A DNA stretch of 63,320 nt from an uncultured Clostridia bacterium (GTDB lineage: Bacteria > Bacillota > Clostridia > TANB77 > CAG-508): positions 1 through 63,320 of the forward strand of contig CALXCM010000004.1 of assembly GCA_944386785.1 (NCBI GenBank), given 5' to 3'. Positions 27,793 through 36,770 of this stretch are shown here, in pieces; positions within the stretch are counted from its first letter, which is position 1, and each line of letters opens with the position of its first letter. Below the pieces are notes generated by a model. It was not told the DNA's origin and made no database searches. It saw nothing but the letters and a program-made list of their open reading frames with translations. The translations under genes were made by a program, and so were the position numbers.

Positions 27793-28740
27793 ATGAGTAA
27801 AGAGATATTTGATTTTTATGATAAGACAGTTTTAAAATCATATAACTTAGATGAAAGCATGAGATATCAATTAAATATGTTAGATAGATTAGATGTATTT
27901 ACAAGAAAACATTGTGAAAATGTAGCAAATTTAACTTGTAGACTTTGTGAATACTTACATTGTACAAAAGGTTTTACTGAATATTGCACAATTTGTGCAT
28001 ATCTACACGATATTGGTAAACAATTTATACCTGCAAGTATCTTACAAAAACCAGGAAAACTAACAGATGAAGAATATGAAATTATGAAAACACATACAAC
28101 TATTGGGTATAAAATGTGTATGGATGACTTAAAACTTCGTCCATATGCTGCAGGACCACTTTACCATCATGAAGCTTTAGATGGCTCAGGATATCCAAAT
28201 GGACTTACTAAAAAAGACATTCCATATGAAGGTCAAATTATTAGAGTTGCAGATGAATATGATGCAATTGTTAGTAAAAGACAATATAAATCACATATCG
28301 GTATTTCAGATACACTAAAAATCTTAATAGATAACACAAAACCACATGAAGAAGTACAAAAATCAGCAGTTCTAGAAGAGCTTGGTAACAATGCAAAACT
28401 TGGGAAGGATAACCCAATTATTGTAAGAGCTTTATTTAAAGTTGTAATAGATGATATAGAATACGAGATATCTTGTATGTTAGATTATATAAAAAGCTTA
28501 AAAGGAGAGCTTAAAAGATTTGAGCAAATAGATAAATATAAAGAAAAAATGGAAAAAGCAAAAACTGAAAAAAAGAAAAACTACTACCTAGAAGGCATGA
28601 AAGAACTTATGATAGGAAATGAAACACCTGAAAATTATGAGCGTTCTAAACATGAATATATTAATGCATATAATAAAAGAAAAGACATAGTAGATAATTT
28701 ATTTAAAGAAATAAAGATTATAAAAAAATTAAAAGTTTAA
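27793..28740 (+). CDS. HD-GYP domain protein
   Basis: This 315-residue protein has an HD-GYP phosphohydrolase domain without a sensory N-terminus. Metal-site motifs are visible: CENVANL near residue 39, YLHDIGK (the HD pair), KTHTTIGY, YHHEALDGSGYP (the GYP-type motif) and RVADEYDAIVSKRQY. Proteins of this type hydrolyse cyclic di-GMP or related dinucleotides. The C-terminal 100 residues are a Lys/Glu-rich helical extension. It is monocistronic, divergent from aspS, with a TTAAGGAGAATTAG site before the ATG. A REP-like palindrome follows directly after the stop codon and may act as its terminator. Confidence 0.9.
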   Translation: MSKEIFDFYDKTVLKSYNLDESMRYQLNMLDRLDVFTRKHCENVANLTCRLCEYLHCTKGFTEYCTICAYLHDIGKQFIPASILQKPGKLTDEEYEIMKTHTTIGYKMCMDDLKLRPYAAGPLYHHEALDGSGYPNGLTKKDIPYEGQIIRVADEYDAIVSKRQYKSHIGISDTLKILIDNTKPHEEVQKSAVLEELGNNAKLGKDNPIIVRALFKVVIDDIEYEISCMLDYIKSLKGELKRFEQIDKYKEKMEKAKTEKKKNYYLEGMKELMIGNETPENYERSKHEYINAYNKRKDIVDNLFKEIKIIKKLKV

Positions 28741-28744
28741 TTCT

Positions 28745-28806
28745 GTCCAATTAGGGACAGGTCCAAATGGACAAAAATGTCCAATCGGACCTGTCCCTAA
28801 TTGGAC
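28745..28806. repeat. REP-like palindrome with 20-bp perfect arms
   Basis: A 20-base arm at 28745-28764 (GTCCAATTAGGGACAGGTCC) pairs perfectly with 28787-28806, and an inner TGGACA/TGTCCA stem lies in the loop. It shares the GGGACAG core with the element at 13366. It sits between the convergent HD-GYP and mazF genes. Confidence 0.85.
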
Positions 28807-28831
28807 ATTTTCTAATACAGTTTTTATCCGG

Positions 28832-29182
28832 TTATTCTTCCAAACCAAAGCTAACACCTAAAGCATTATTTACTTTATCTATTATTTTCTCATCATTTAT
28901 ATGACCAATTTTTTCTTTTAATCTACTTTTATCTAAAGTTCTAATTTGTTCTGTTAAAACAACAGAATTATTTTTTAAGCCACATGAAGAGGAATCTATC
29001 TCTATGTGTGTTGGTAATTTTGTTTTACCAGTTTGAGAAGTAATTGCTGCCGCAATTACAGTTGGACTATATTTGTTGCCTAAATCGTTTTGAATAATTA
29101 AAACCGGTCTTATTCCACCTTGTTCTGAACCAACAACCGGACTTAAATCTGCATAAAACATATCCCCTCTTCTAATTTGCAT
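28832..29182 (-). CDS. MazF/EndoA-type mRNA interferase
   Basis: This 116-residue protein is a MazF (NdoA) type ribosome-independent endoribonuclease: [20 protein letters not shown] at the start, [25 protein letters not shown] and the C-terminal region match the Gram-positive group. I choose the ATG at 29180-29182 with AGGAGTGA upstream, over an in-frame start 60 bases earlier. In B. subtilis the order is ydcC-alr-ndoAI-ndoA. Here a YdcC/LolA-like gene lies directly upstream, but alr and the antitoxin gene ndoAI are missing from the 68-base gap. The antitoxin is therefore elsewhere or lost. Confidence 0.92.
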   Translation of the reverse strand: MQIRRGDMFYADLSPVVGSEQGGIRPVLIIQNDLGNKYSPTVIAAAITSQTGKTKLPTHIEIDSSSCGLKNNSVVLTEQIRTLDKSRLKEKIGHINDEKIIDKVNNALGVSFGLEE

Positions 29183-29250
29183 ATACTTCACTCCTAATAT
29201 CACTAATTTGTCAAGATATGTCTTAGGCATTTTAAATACCAACTTTAAAA

Positions 29251-29853
29251 TTACTTTATTGTAATCTCATTATATAATATGTAAACTTTAGTATTTTTGT
29301 TATCATCTTTAATTTCCATTTTTGTAGGTAGTTTAGTTTTTTTACTTAAATATAACATCTTATTTTTAGTTTTTAAAACTATTTCTTCTTTGAATTCTTC
29401 TGCCTGTTTTTCCTTATCTTCTAAATATTGCAAAATAAATGAATTTAAATCTAAATCGTTTATATTTATTTTGTCATACTTATCAAAAAATGTTGTTAAA
29501 TTAAGTTTTGTATTTTCTAGTTTCAACTTTTCTCCTGTTCTTTCTATTCTTACACCTTTTATATTTTCTGGTTCTAAAACTTCTTGAATATTTTTTTTAT
29601 CTTTTTCATATTCTTGATAGATTTTATAAATATTTGTATTTTTATTTGATTTAACTTGCACTTCTATTTTTGCTTCATATGAAGTCATATTTAAAATTTT
29701 TTTAAGACTTTCTTCTTGACTAATATTATTATTTCCAAATTTATTATTTTTAGCCATTTCAAATAAAAAAATTAAGAAAAAAGTTAATAGTATCAAAATA
29801 ACAATAACTAAGATTAGTGTTTTTTTGTTTTTTAAGTTTATTTGTTTTTTCAT
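29251..29853 (-). CDS. YdcC/LolA-like membrane-anchored protein
   Basis: The protein (200 residues) has one N-terminal transmembrane helix ([20 protein letters not shown]) and an extracytoplasmic part with segments typical of LolA-like folds: [21 protein letters not shown], then a beta-rich C-terminus ending [20 protein letters not shown]. It resembles YdcC of B. subtilis, a sporulation-associated protein, and the position upstream of a MazF gene supports this. Similarity is weak, so the call is tentative. I choose ATG at 29853 with AAAGGAGA upstream over a start 24 bases earlier. A terminator lies between dusB and this gene. Confidence 0.65.
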   Translation of the reverse strand: MKKQINLKNKKTLILVIVILILLTFFLIFLFEMAKNNKFGNNNISQEESLKKILNMTSYEAKIEVQVKSNKNTNIYKIYQEYEKDKKNIQEVLEPENIKGVRIERTGEKLKLENTKLNLTTFFDKYDKININDLDLNSFILQYLEDKEKQAEEFKEEIVLKTKNKMLYLSKKTKLPTKMEIKDDNKNTKVYILYNEITIK

Positions 29854-29884
29854 TTTATATATTCTCCTTTTTTCCATACAAAAA

Positions 29885-29915
29885 AAGATGTATGTAAAAT
29901 AAATTACTACATCTT
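29885..29915 (-). terminator. Terminator after dusB
   Basis: AAGATGTA (29885-29892) and TACATCTT (29908-29915) form a stem followed by a T-run on the minus strand. Confidence 0.75.
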
Positions 29916-29919
29916 TATT

Positions 29920-30891
29920 CTATAAACTTTCAAAATATTCTTCTAAAGCTTTTTCTAATTCTTTTCTTGTTTCTATTTTATTTATATTATTTCTAAATTC
30001 ACTAGAGTTTTTAAGTCCTTTAACATACCATGCAATATGTTTTCTAAGTTCTTTTATAGCTATGTCTCCTTTTTCTTTTATTGCTAAATCAATATGTTCT
30101 TTTATAATCTCTAGTTTTTCTTTGTTAGATGGCTTTTCTAAAAACTTTCCTGTTTCTAAGTAATATTTAATTTCTCTAAAAATCCATGGATTTCCGAATG
30201 CTCCTCTTCCTATCATTATTCCATCTACACCTGTTTTTTGGAACATTTCTTTAGCAGAAATTTCATCTATTACATCTCCATTTCCTATTACAGGAATGTT
30301 TACACTTTCTTTTACTTTTTTTATTATTTCTAAATCAGCTTTTCCCAAATAGTATTCACTTCTTGTTCTACCATGTATTGTAATTGCAGATATTCCTACT
30401 TCTTCTGCAATTTTTGCAACATCTTCTGCAACAATATGGTCTTTATCCCAACCTGCTCTAAATTTTAAAGTTACTGGAACTGAAGAATTTTTAACAACAG
30501 TTTCCATTATACTTTTTGCTTTTGGTAAATCTAATAAAAGCTTACTTCCATCTCCATTTTTTACAACTTTTGGAGCTGGACATCCCATATTGATATCTAT
30601 GATATCTGCAAAAGTACTTACATATTTTGCAGCATATGCCATAGATTCTTCATCACTTCCAAAAATCTGAAATGATACTGGTCTTTTTTCTCCTTCTGTA
30701 TCAAAAAGCCTTTTTGTTTTTTGATCATTATGAAACATTGCTCTTGCGCTTCCCATTTCAGTACAAACAAGACCTACTCCAAATTTTTTAGAAATCATTC
30801 TAAAAGCTTTATCTGTTATTCCTGCCATTGGTGCTAATATTAAATTATTTTCTAACTCTATATCTCCTATTTTTAGTTTATGTATATACAT
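29920..30891 (-). CDS. dusB: tRNA-dihydrouridine synthase B
   Basis: DusB is an FMN enzyme that reduces uridine to dihydrouridine in tRNA. The TIM-barrel motifs are present: LAPMAGITDKAFR at the N-terminus, MGCPAPKVVKNGDGS with the catalytic Cys, HGRTRSEYY, IGNGDV and GIMIGRGAFGNPW for FMN phosphate. Length (323 residues) is standard. It is translated seven bases after rodA in the same direction. Confidence 0.95.
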   Translation of the reverse strand: MYIHKLKIGDIELENNLILAPMAGITDKAFRMISKKFGVGLVCTEMGSARAMFHNDQKTKRLFDTEGEKRPVSFQIFGSDEESMAYAAKYVSTFADIIDINMGCPAPKVVKNGDGSKLLLDLPKAKSIMETVVKNSSVPVTLKFRAGWDKDHIVAEDVAKIAEEVGISAITIHGRTRSEYYLGKADLEIIKKVKESVNIPVIGNGDVIDEISAKEMFQKTGVDGIMIGRGAFGNPWIFREIKYYLETGKFLEKPSNKEKLEIIKEHIDLAIKEKGDIAIKELRKHIAWYVKGLKNSSEFRNNINKIETRKELEKALEEYFESL

Positions 30892-30898
30892 TTTTTCC

Positions 30899-32005
30899 TC
30901 ATTTTACAAATATTGTTTTTTGTCTTTTACTACTAATATTTAATAATATTCCTATAAATATAAAGTTTGTAATTAGTGAGCTTCCTCCATAACTTATAAA
31001 TGGAAGTGGTACTCCTGTTATTGGAAGTAATCCCATTACCATACCTACATTTTCAATGAAATGGAATAAAAACACACCTGTAATTCCTGTTGCAATTAAT
31101 GCTCCTTTTTCATCTTTTGCAGTTTTTGCTATATATAGACTTTTGGTAATTAAAACTACATAGAGTATTATAACTGCCCCTGCTATTATAAATCCCATCT
31201 CTTCTCCAATTACTGCAAATATAAAGTCTGTGGTTTTTGGATATAAAAATCCTAATTGTGTTTGGTTTCCTTTAAGTAATCCCATTCCTGTTAATCCACC
31301 GGCTCCTATTGCTAGTTTTGATTGTATAATATTATATCCTGCACCTCTTGGATCTGATTCTGGATTTAAAAATATATCAATTCTTTGTTTAGCATGTTCT
31401 GGTAAAACAAACATATATAGTAATGGCACCGCAATTACTATTAATATTGCTGTTACTATAATATATTTTTTATCTAATCCTGATGTAATAAGCATTAATG
31501 CTAGCGCCACGATAAATGCTGCAGCTGTACCATAGTCTGGTTGCATAACTATTAAAAGAATTGGTAGTCCAACTGCTGCAAAAATAGTTAATAGTCTTGT
31601 TGGTCTATTTATTTCTTCTTTTCCTCTTCTTTGAATTTTAACAACTATATATGTTAAAAATAAGATTACTGCAATTTTTGCAAACTCTCCTGGTTGAAGT
31701 GAAAAAGATCCAATATCAAACCAGCTTGTTGCCCCATTTACAGGTGATGTAAATAATACACCAATTAATAAAACAACAATTACTCCATATATAACAGGTG
31801 ACACTCTTACTAACAAGTCATAATCAAGAAACATTGTAATTATCATTATTACTATACTTACAACAAACCATATACATTGTTTATAAAATTCATCATAATC
31901 TGTATTTTGAGTCGCAGAAAATAGTGCAATTAACCCTATTACACAAAGGATAATTGCAACTATTAATACACTCCATTCTATATTTTTTAGTTCTCTTTTT
32001 CTCAT
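30899..32005 (-). CDS. rodA: SEDS glycosyltransferase RodA
   Basis: This second SEDS protein (368 residues) has about ten transmembrane helices. Segments typical of RodA are VMQPDYGTAAAFIVAL, RIDIFLNPESDPRGAGYNIIQS, GAGGLTGMGLLKGNQTQLGFLYPKTTDFIFAVIGEE and LPITGVPLPFISYGGSS. It polymerises lipid II for side-wall growth. It lies in a minD-minE-rodA-dusB run, and Min proteins next to RodA are common in Firmicutes. Unlike ftsW at 7584, this homologue contains no extra base at the matching GMGLLKG position. It starts at ATG 32005. Confidence 0.93.
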   Translation of the reverse strand: MRKRELKNIEWSVLIVAIILCVIGLIALFSATQNTDYDEFYKQCIWFVVSIVIMIITMFLDYDLLVRVSPVIYGVIVVLLIGVLFTSPVNGATSWFDIGSFSLQPGEFAKIAVILFLTYIVVKIQRRGKEEINRPTRLLTIFAAVGLPILLIVMQPDYGTAAAFIVALALMLITSGLDKKYIIVTAILIVIAVPLLYMFVLPEHAKQRIDIFLNPESDPRGAGYNIIQSKLAIGAGGLTGMGLLKGNQTQLGFLYPKTTDFIFAVIGEEMGFIIAGAVIILYVVLITKSLYIAKTAKDEKGALIATGITGVFLFHFIENVGMVMGLLPITGVPLPFISYGGSSLITNFIFIGILLNISSKRQKTIFVK

Positions 32006-32062
32006 TAAACCACTCTTTTTCTTTTATTTTTTGATTTAACTTCCTCTTTTTCCTTTGCATTT

Positions 32063-32710
32063 CTATTTTTGTTCTAATACTTTTTCTTGAACTTTTTCTG
32101 TCTTTTCTTCTTTTTCTAATTTTTCTTCTTTTTTAGTTTCTTTTGTTTTTTCTTCTTTATTTTCTTCTAACTTTTCTTTTTTATCTTCTTTGTTACTGTC
32201 ATCTTTTTTACTTACTTCTTCTTTTATTTCTTTTTCATCTTTTTTATTTTCTTCTTTTTTTACTTCTAAAGTTTCTTCTTTTGATTTATCTTTTTTATTG
32301 GTTTCTTTAGCTTTATTTTCTTTATTTTCGCTTTCTTTAACTTCAGATTTATTTTTATCTTCTTCTTTTGTTTTCTTTTCTTCTTTTATAGATGATTCCA
32401 TTTTTCTTGCTTCATTTTTAATATTTAAAATTGGAATATTTGCATACAAAGCTGGAGCACCATTTGTTCCATCTGCATTTTCTTTATTTGTAAGTCTTAC
32501 ATCTATGGCACTTTCATCTACATCTATATATTTTTTTATTACCTCTATTATTTCTTGTTTCATTAATTCTAAAAAGTCTGCAGACACATTTGCTCTATCT
32601 TGCATTAAAACTAAATGTAATCTTTCTTTTGCAGCTGTTTTTGAATTATTTGCAACTTTTCCTTCTTTTTTACTTGCTTTTTTAAAAAAATTCATTATGT
32701 TTTCAAACAT
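32063..32710 (-). CDS. minE: MinE with long charged C-terminal tail
   Basis: Residues 1-105 match MinE: a membrane-binding N-terminus (MFENIMNFFKK), the MinD-interacting segment KERLHLVLMQDRANVSADFLELMKQE (shown from about residue 28), and the beta-rich dimerisation domain ending NIPILNI. Residues 108-215 are an extension made almost only of Lys, Glu, Asp, Asn and Ser, unlike the 85-90-residue norm. It follows minD by 27 bases. MinE drives MinD oscillation that restricts Z-ring position. The tail may be a disordered linker or interaction region; it shows no transmembrane segment. The start codon ATG at 32710 directly follows a GGGGGTAAG site. Confidence 0.88.
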   Translation of the reverse strand: MFENIMNFFKKASKKEGKVANNSKTAAKERLHLVLMQDRANVSADFLELMKQEIIEVIKKYIDVDESAIDVRLTNKENADGTNGAPALYANIPILNIKNEARKMESSIKEEKKTKEEDKNKSEVKESENKENKAKETNKKDKSKEETLEVKKEENKKDEKEIKEEVSKKDDSNKEDKKEKLEENKEEKTKETKKEEKLEKEEKTEKVQEKVLEQK

Positions 32711-32736
32711 AGTTTATACTTACCCCCAAATGTTTA

Positions 32737-33528
32737 TTATTTTTTAAATAGCCCCTTTAGTCTTGCAAAAAATCCTTTTTCTCTTCCAGGGATAGTTACT
32801 TCTATTTTTTCTCCTAAAACTCTTTTTGCAATCTCTATATATGCTTTTCCTGATGGTGCACGCTTATTTTGAATAACTGGTTCTCCTTTATTTGTTTGAG
32901 TTATGATATATTCATCATCTGGAACAACACCAATTAAATCTATTGATAATAAGTCTACTATATCATCAACATCCATCATTTCACCTTTTTTAACCATATT
33001 AGGTCTTATTCTGTTTATTACTAATTCTGGATTTTTGATTTCTGATGATTCTAGTAAACCAATAATTCTATCAGCATCACGAATTGCTGAAATTTCTGCT
33101 GTTGTTACTACTATTGCACGGTCTGCACCTGCTATAGCATTTTTAAATCCTTGCTCTATTCCTGCTGGGCAATCTATTAAAATATAGTCAAAATCTTCTT
33201 TTAATTTTCCAACTAAATTTCTCATCTGTTCTTCATTTACTGCGCTTTTATCTCTTGTTTGGGCTGCTGGTAGTAGGTATAATTCTTTAAATCTTTTATC
33301 TTTTATTAAGGCTTGTCTTAATTTACATTTTTCTTCTACAACATCAACTATGTCATATACTATTCTATTTTCTAATCCCATTACAACATCTAGGTTACGA
33401 AGTCCGATATCTGTATCTATTAATACTACTTTTTTACCTTCTAAAGCTAAACTTGAACCTAAATTTGCTGTTGTTGTTGTTTTTCCTACTCCGCCTTTTC
33501 CTGATGTAATTACTATTACTTCTCCCAT
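32737..33528 (-). CDS. minD: Septum-site ATPase MinD
   Basis: MinD is a deviant Walker-A ATPase: SGKGGVGKTTTTANLG at residues 9-24, the DTDIGLRNLD segment, the LIDCPAGIEQGF switch and the C-terminal amphipathic membrane-targeting helix (GFFARLKGLFKK). Length is 263 residues, standard. MinD with MinE positions the division site. The ATG at 33528 has AGGAGGAGAA upstream. Confidence 0.96.
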   Translation of the reverse strand: MGEVIVITSGKGGVGKTTTTANLGSSLALEGKKVVLIDTDIGLRNLDVVMGLENRIVYDIVDVVEEKCKLRQALIKDKRFKELYLLPAAQTRDKSAVNEEQMRNLVGKLKEDFDYILIDCPAGIEQGFKNAIAGADRAIVVTTAEISAIRDADRIIGLLESSEIKNPELVINRIRPNMVKKGEMMDVDDIVDLLSIDLIGVVPDDEYIITQTNKGEPVIQNKRAPSGKAYIEIAKRVLGEKIEVTIPGREKGFFARLKGLFKK

Positions 33529-33666
33529 AATTCTCCTCCTTAGGATTCTAAAAACACATATTTTTAATAGCTATATAATATAACGAAAATGCCAAAAAGT
33601 CAATGAATTTTTAGGTAAAATAACAAAAATATTTCTAAAATATTACAAAATGTTTACAAAAGCACT

Positions 33667-33700
33667 AAAAAAGCAGTAGCCGTATGTTTTTAGCTACTGC
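33667..33700 (-). terminator. Terminator after the FGE-domain prepilin-like gene
   Basis: GCAGTAGC (33673-33680) and GCTACTGC (33693-33700) form a stem, followed by six T on the minus strand. The remaining 33529-33748 interval shows nothing else that I can support. Confidence 0.75.
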
Positions 33701-33748
33701 GTAAATTTAATACCCATCTTACTTTAAGTATATTAATAATTTTTTCTC

Positions 33749-36053
33749 TTATATATTTAAATATAGAATTGGACGGAACGATATATTGACACCAGTAAAT
33801 GTTCCTAATGTAACAAGTCGATTGCTTGCATCTCCTCCGTTGTACCCATAGTTACCACCACGAACAACACATGAATAATCTGGATCATAGCCTCTACTTT
33901 CTGTTGACCACTCTCTATAATTTCCAGCCATATCGTAAATGTTGCATTGTACATCATTTTCATTCGCACCATTACCTTCAGCAAGTATTGCTTCTCCCGC
34001 TTTAGATGGTCTATTAGGAGTAGCCATCCCTGGTTGCTTTGCATAATTACTATCTGTACCACATGCTTGCATATACATTATTGCTGTATCCCAAGCATAA
34101 CTATTTATTAAATCGCTTGTCATTTCTATATATTTATTTTTGTCTGCTAATTCTCTACACAAATTTGCTGCTCTATTTTGAGTTATATATCCCCATACTG
34201 TTGCTCCACGTTTTGATACTAATTGCATATTTTCTCCTGCGTAACCTGTCCAATCCAGACTGTTTTCGGGGTTACCTGTTTCTATTAAAGTTCCCCCTTC
34301 TGTTCCAGCCTCATACCTTGCAATTAAATATCCTCCATTTGATGCTACGCTTTCTTTAAAATCGCTAATACTTTTAGCAGGCATATTATCATATCCTAAA
34401 TCTTCTTCAGCATATTCATTAAAGAAACTATTTCCAAAACTATATCTTCCTAGTTGTATCTCTATATCGCTTCCTTGTCTTAGTTTTCCATTTGTACTTA
34501 CATATGGGTCTGTCGGTGTTCCATCTTCATTTTTTGTTACAGGTACCCATACATATTCATTTCCTAAACTATCTGCTACTACTATTCCTTCTTCTTTTGT
34601 GTCTCCTGTTACATGTGTAAATCCTTCTGGTATTTTAACTCCATCTACTCCACTATCCTCTTCCTCAGTTGGATTTACAAATAAACAAATACGGAAACCT
34701 CCAGGAACACCTCCTAAAGGAAAAGCACGCGTAGAAGCATAGGTTACTGAAAAATTTCCACCTCTTACCACTCTACCGGTGTAGCTTCTAGATTCCATGG
34801 TCCATTCCGCAACATTTCCAGACATATCATATATATGCTTAACTTCTATGTATCCTGTATTTTGAGGTTCACTTCCAAACCATCCTGTATCCTCTTGACT
34901 ACGAACATATGAGCCTTCTGCACAATTAGGTGAACCTATTTGTGCATTTGTTATATAATTGGGGTCTATAAAGTTTAGTGTAGCATCCCATTGCACTCCA
35001 TAGCATAGTGTACTTGTCACATTTGTATAATTGTTTTCACTATCAAAAGCTCTTGATAATTCTATTGCTCCACCAGTTGTTGCTTTTTCATCTTCTATTA
35101 TATCTCCAGTTGATGCCCATTCAACATCATCATATGGATAAACGCCTTTTTTTACAACTGCTTTACCATTATCTTTTCCTGTTTCAAATCTTCCTATATA
35201 AAATCCCCCATAATTTTTTACGCTTCTATACATTTCCATTGCTTCTTCTTTTGTTGTTTCTGTTTCTTCTATTTCATTTTCTTGAAAAGTGGAATTTATT
35301 CCTTGTTCATTCACTTCGTCTGTTAATGGAAAAACCGTGTTTTCTAATCCTGAATCAACATATCCAATTTGTCTTTGGAACTTAGAATAATCTTCTACTG
35401 GCACCCAAACAAATTGGTTCCCACCTTTTGAATTACTTAAGTCATCTCCTTCTACATCAGAAATTACTATTCCTTCTTCTTTGCTTCCTCCTGCATAGTA
35501 AAATCCATCTGGTATTGTTACTCCATCTATTACACGCCTTGGAACAGCCTCTGTATCTATTTGGTCACTTGTATAATCTGTGTAAAACCATTCATTATCT
35601 AGCTCTATTCCTTCTACATAGAAAATATTATGACTTGCTTCATTTATTATGTATAAGTTTTTTAAACTATTTGGGTCTGTAACAGATCCATTTTTTAGTT
35701 GTTCATAATCTTGTCCATATGTTAGAGTTAAATTATCTAGTGATGAAAGTTCAATGACATAGAACTTTCCAGTATCTACTGCATCACTAATAACTCCACT
35801 TGATTTTATATGTCCAATATTTGTATATTCGACACTTTTTCTTGCTGGTATATCTCCATATTGTGCGTAATAATCAGCTACTTTACTTCTTAGATTTTTA
35901 ATATCATTTTGCATGTCTCTTAGTCTACCAATTCCTAAGTTTGATGTCATATTATATATTATTGTTGATGTTATTATTAAAATAATTATAACTGCAATAG
36001 ACAAAGTAACTAGTGTTATACCACGCATTCCGTTTAAAACAATTTTTCATCAT
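33749..36053 (-). CDS. Prepilin-like protein with two FGE/SUMF1-like domains, CGG +1 site at its start
   Basis: The N-terminus (MMKNCFKGMRGITLVTL, then a long hydrophobic stretch and a helical segment with Asp/Asn) resembles type IV prepilin-like or pseudopilin N-termini. Two tandem domains similar to formylglycine-generating enzyme/SUMF1 folds follow, each with a GYDMxGN..EW...R-like core: DMSGNVAEWTMESRSYTG, VVRGGNF, and later DMAGNYREWSTESRGYDP, VVRGGNYG. These are probably binding domains. The first seven codons are in another frame, joined at CGG 36030-36032; without it the ATG at 36053, which has an AGGAG site, leads to a 34-residue dead end. Corrected length is 767 residues. It may be exported by a type IV pilus-like system, but none is in the window. 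Confidence 0.78.
36030..36032 (-). other. In-frame CGG, apparent +1 frameshift site (prepilin-like protein)
   Basis: The minus strand reads TGT TTT AAA C GGA ATG CGT. Skipping C gives CFKGMRGITLV. A translation start at the later ATG (36028) would avoid the site but has no ribosome-binding site. Confidence 0.8.
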
Positions 36054-36107
36054 TAGAATTCTCCTTTTTTATCTTTAGTATTAGTTTACTATTTTTAGCA
36101 ATTATTT

Positions 36108-36758
36108 TCAAGAGTTTTTCTCTAGTAATTTATAAATATTTTCTTTCCTTTTATATACTTTGTCTTGCTTTATATACATAAACCACAAAAATATAATTAT
36201 TAAAAATATTGCTATATTTTTTAGATAAATAATTAGAATGCTAGATACAAATGTCAAAAACAAAAGAAGAACAAATGATATGTTATTTATATATTTTTCA
36301 GATTGTCTTTTTCCAACTAAGATATGTAATATACTTTTTAATATTCTTCCACCATCTAATGGATAAAAAGGAAGCATATTAAATAAAAAGAGCAATATGT
36401 TAGAATATACTATAAGCATTTTAAGTTCTATATTAATATTTAAATAATATGTAATTACTGCAATTATTAAATTTGTAATTGGACCTGCAAATGCTACAAA
36501 TATTTTTTTAAATTCTAAATAATTTCCAAGTTTAATTTTTTTATTATATTCTTCAAGATTAGTCTTAAAAGAAACACTTATACCATATGCCATAAGTTCC
36601 ATTTTTCCTGGTTTTAATCCTAAAATTATACCTGCTAAGATATGTCCCATTTCATGAATTATTGCAAAAATCATCATAACTGCATAAATTTTAATTTGTT
36701 TTGTTAAAATGAATAAAATAAAAAAGACAAATATTTTTAAATCTATTCTTATTCTCAA
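36108..36758 (-). CDS. spoIVFB: M50 intramembrane metalloprotease SpoIVFB-like
   Basis: This 216-residue multi-pass membrane protein has the zinc motif HEMGH at residues 35-39 and the second zinc ligand in YPLDGGRILKS near residue 130. Both define site-2-type proteases. SpoIVFB cuts pro-sigma-K in the mother cell during sporulation. The gene directly after it upstream is a SpoIVFA-type M23 protein (12-base gap), the usual spoIVFA-spoIVFB pair, so the specific name is well supported. It carries no CGG. Confidence 0.9.
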   Translation of the reverse strand: MRIRIDLKIFVFFILFILTKQIKIYAVMMIFAIIHEMGHILAGIILGLKPGKMELMAYGISVSFKTNLEEYNKKIKLGNYLEFKKIFVAFAGPITNLIIAVITYYLNINIELKMLIVYSNILLFLFNMLPFYPLDGGRILKSILHILVGKRQSEKYINNISFVLLLFLTFVSSILIIYLKNIAIFLIIIFLWFMYIKQDKVYKRKENIYKLLEKNS

Positions 36759-36770
36759 ATTTTTTCTCCT

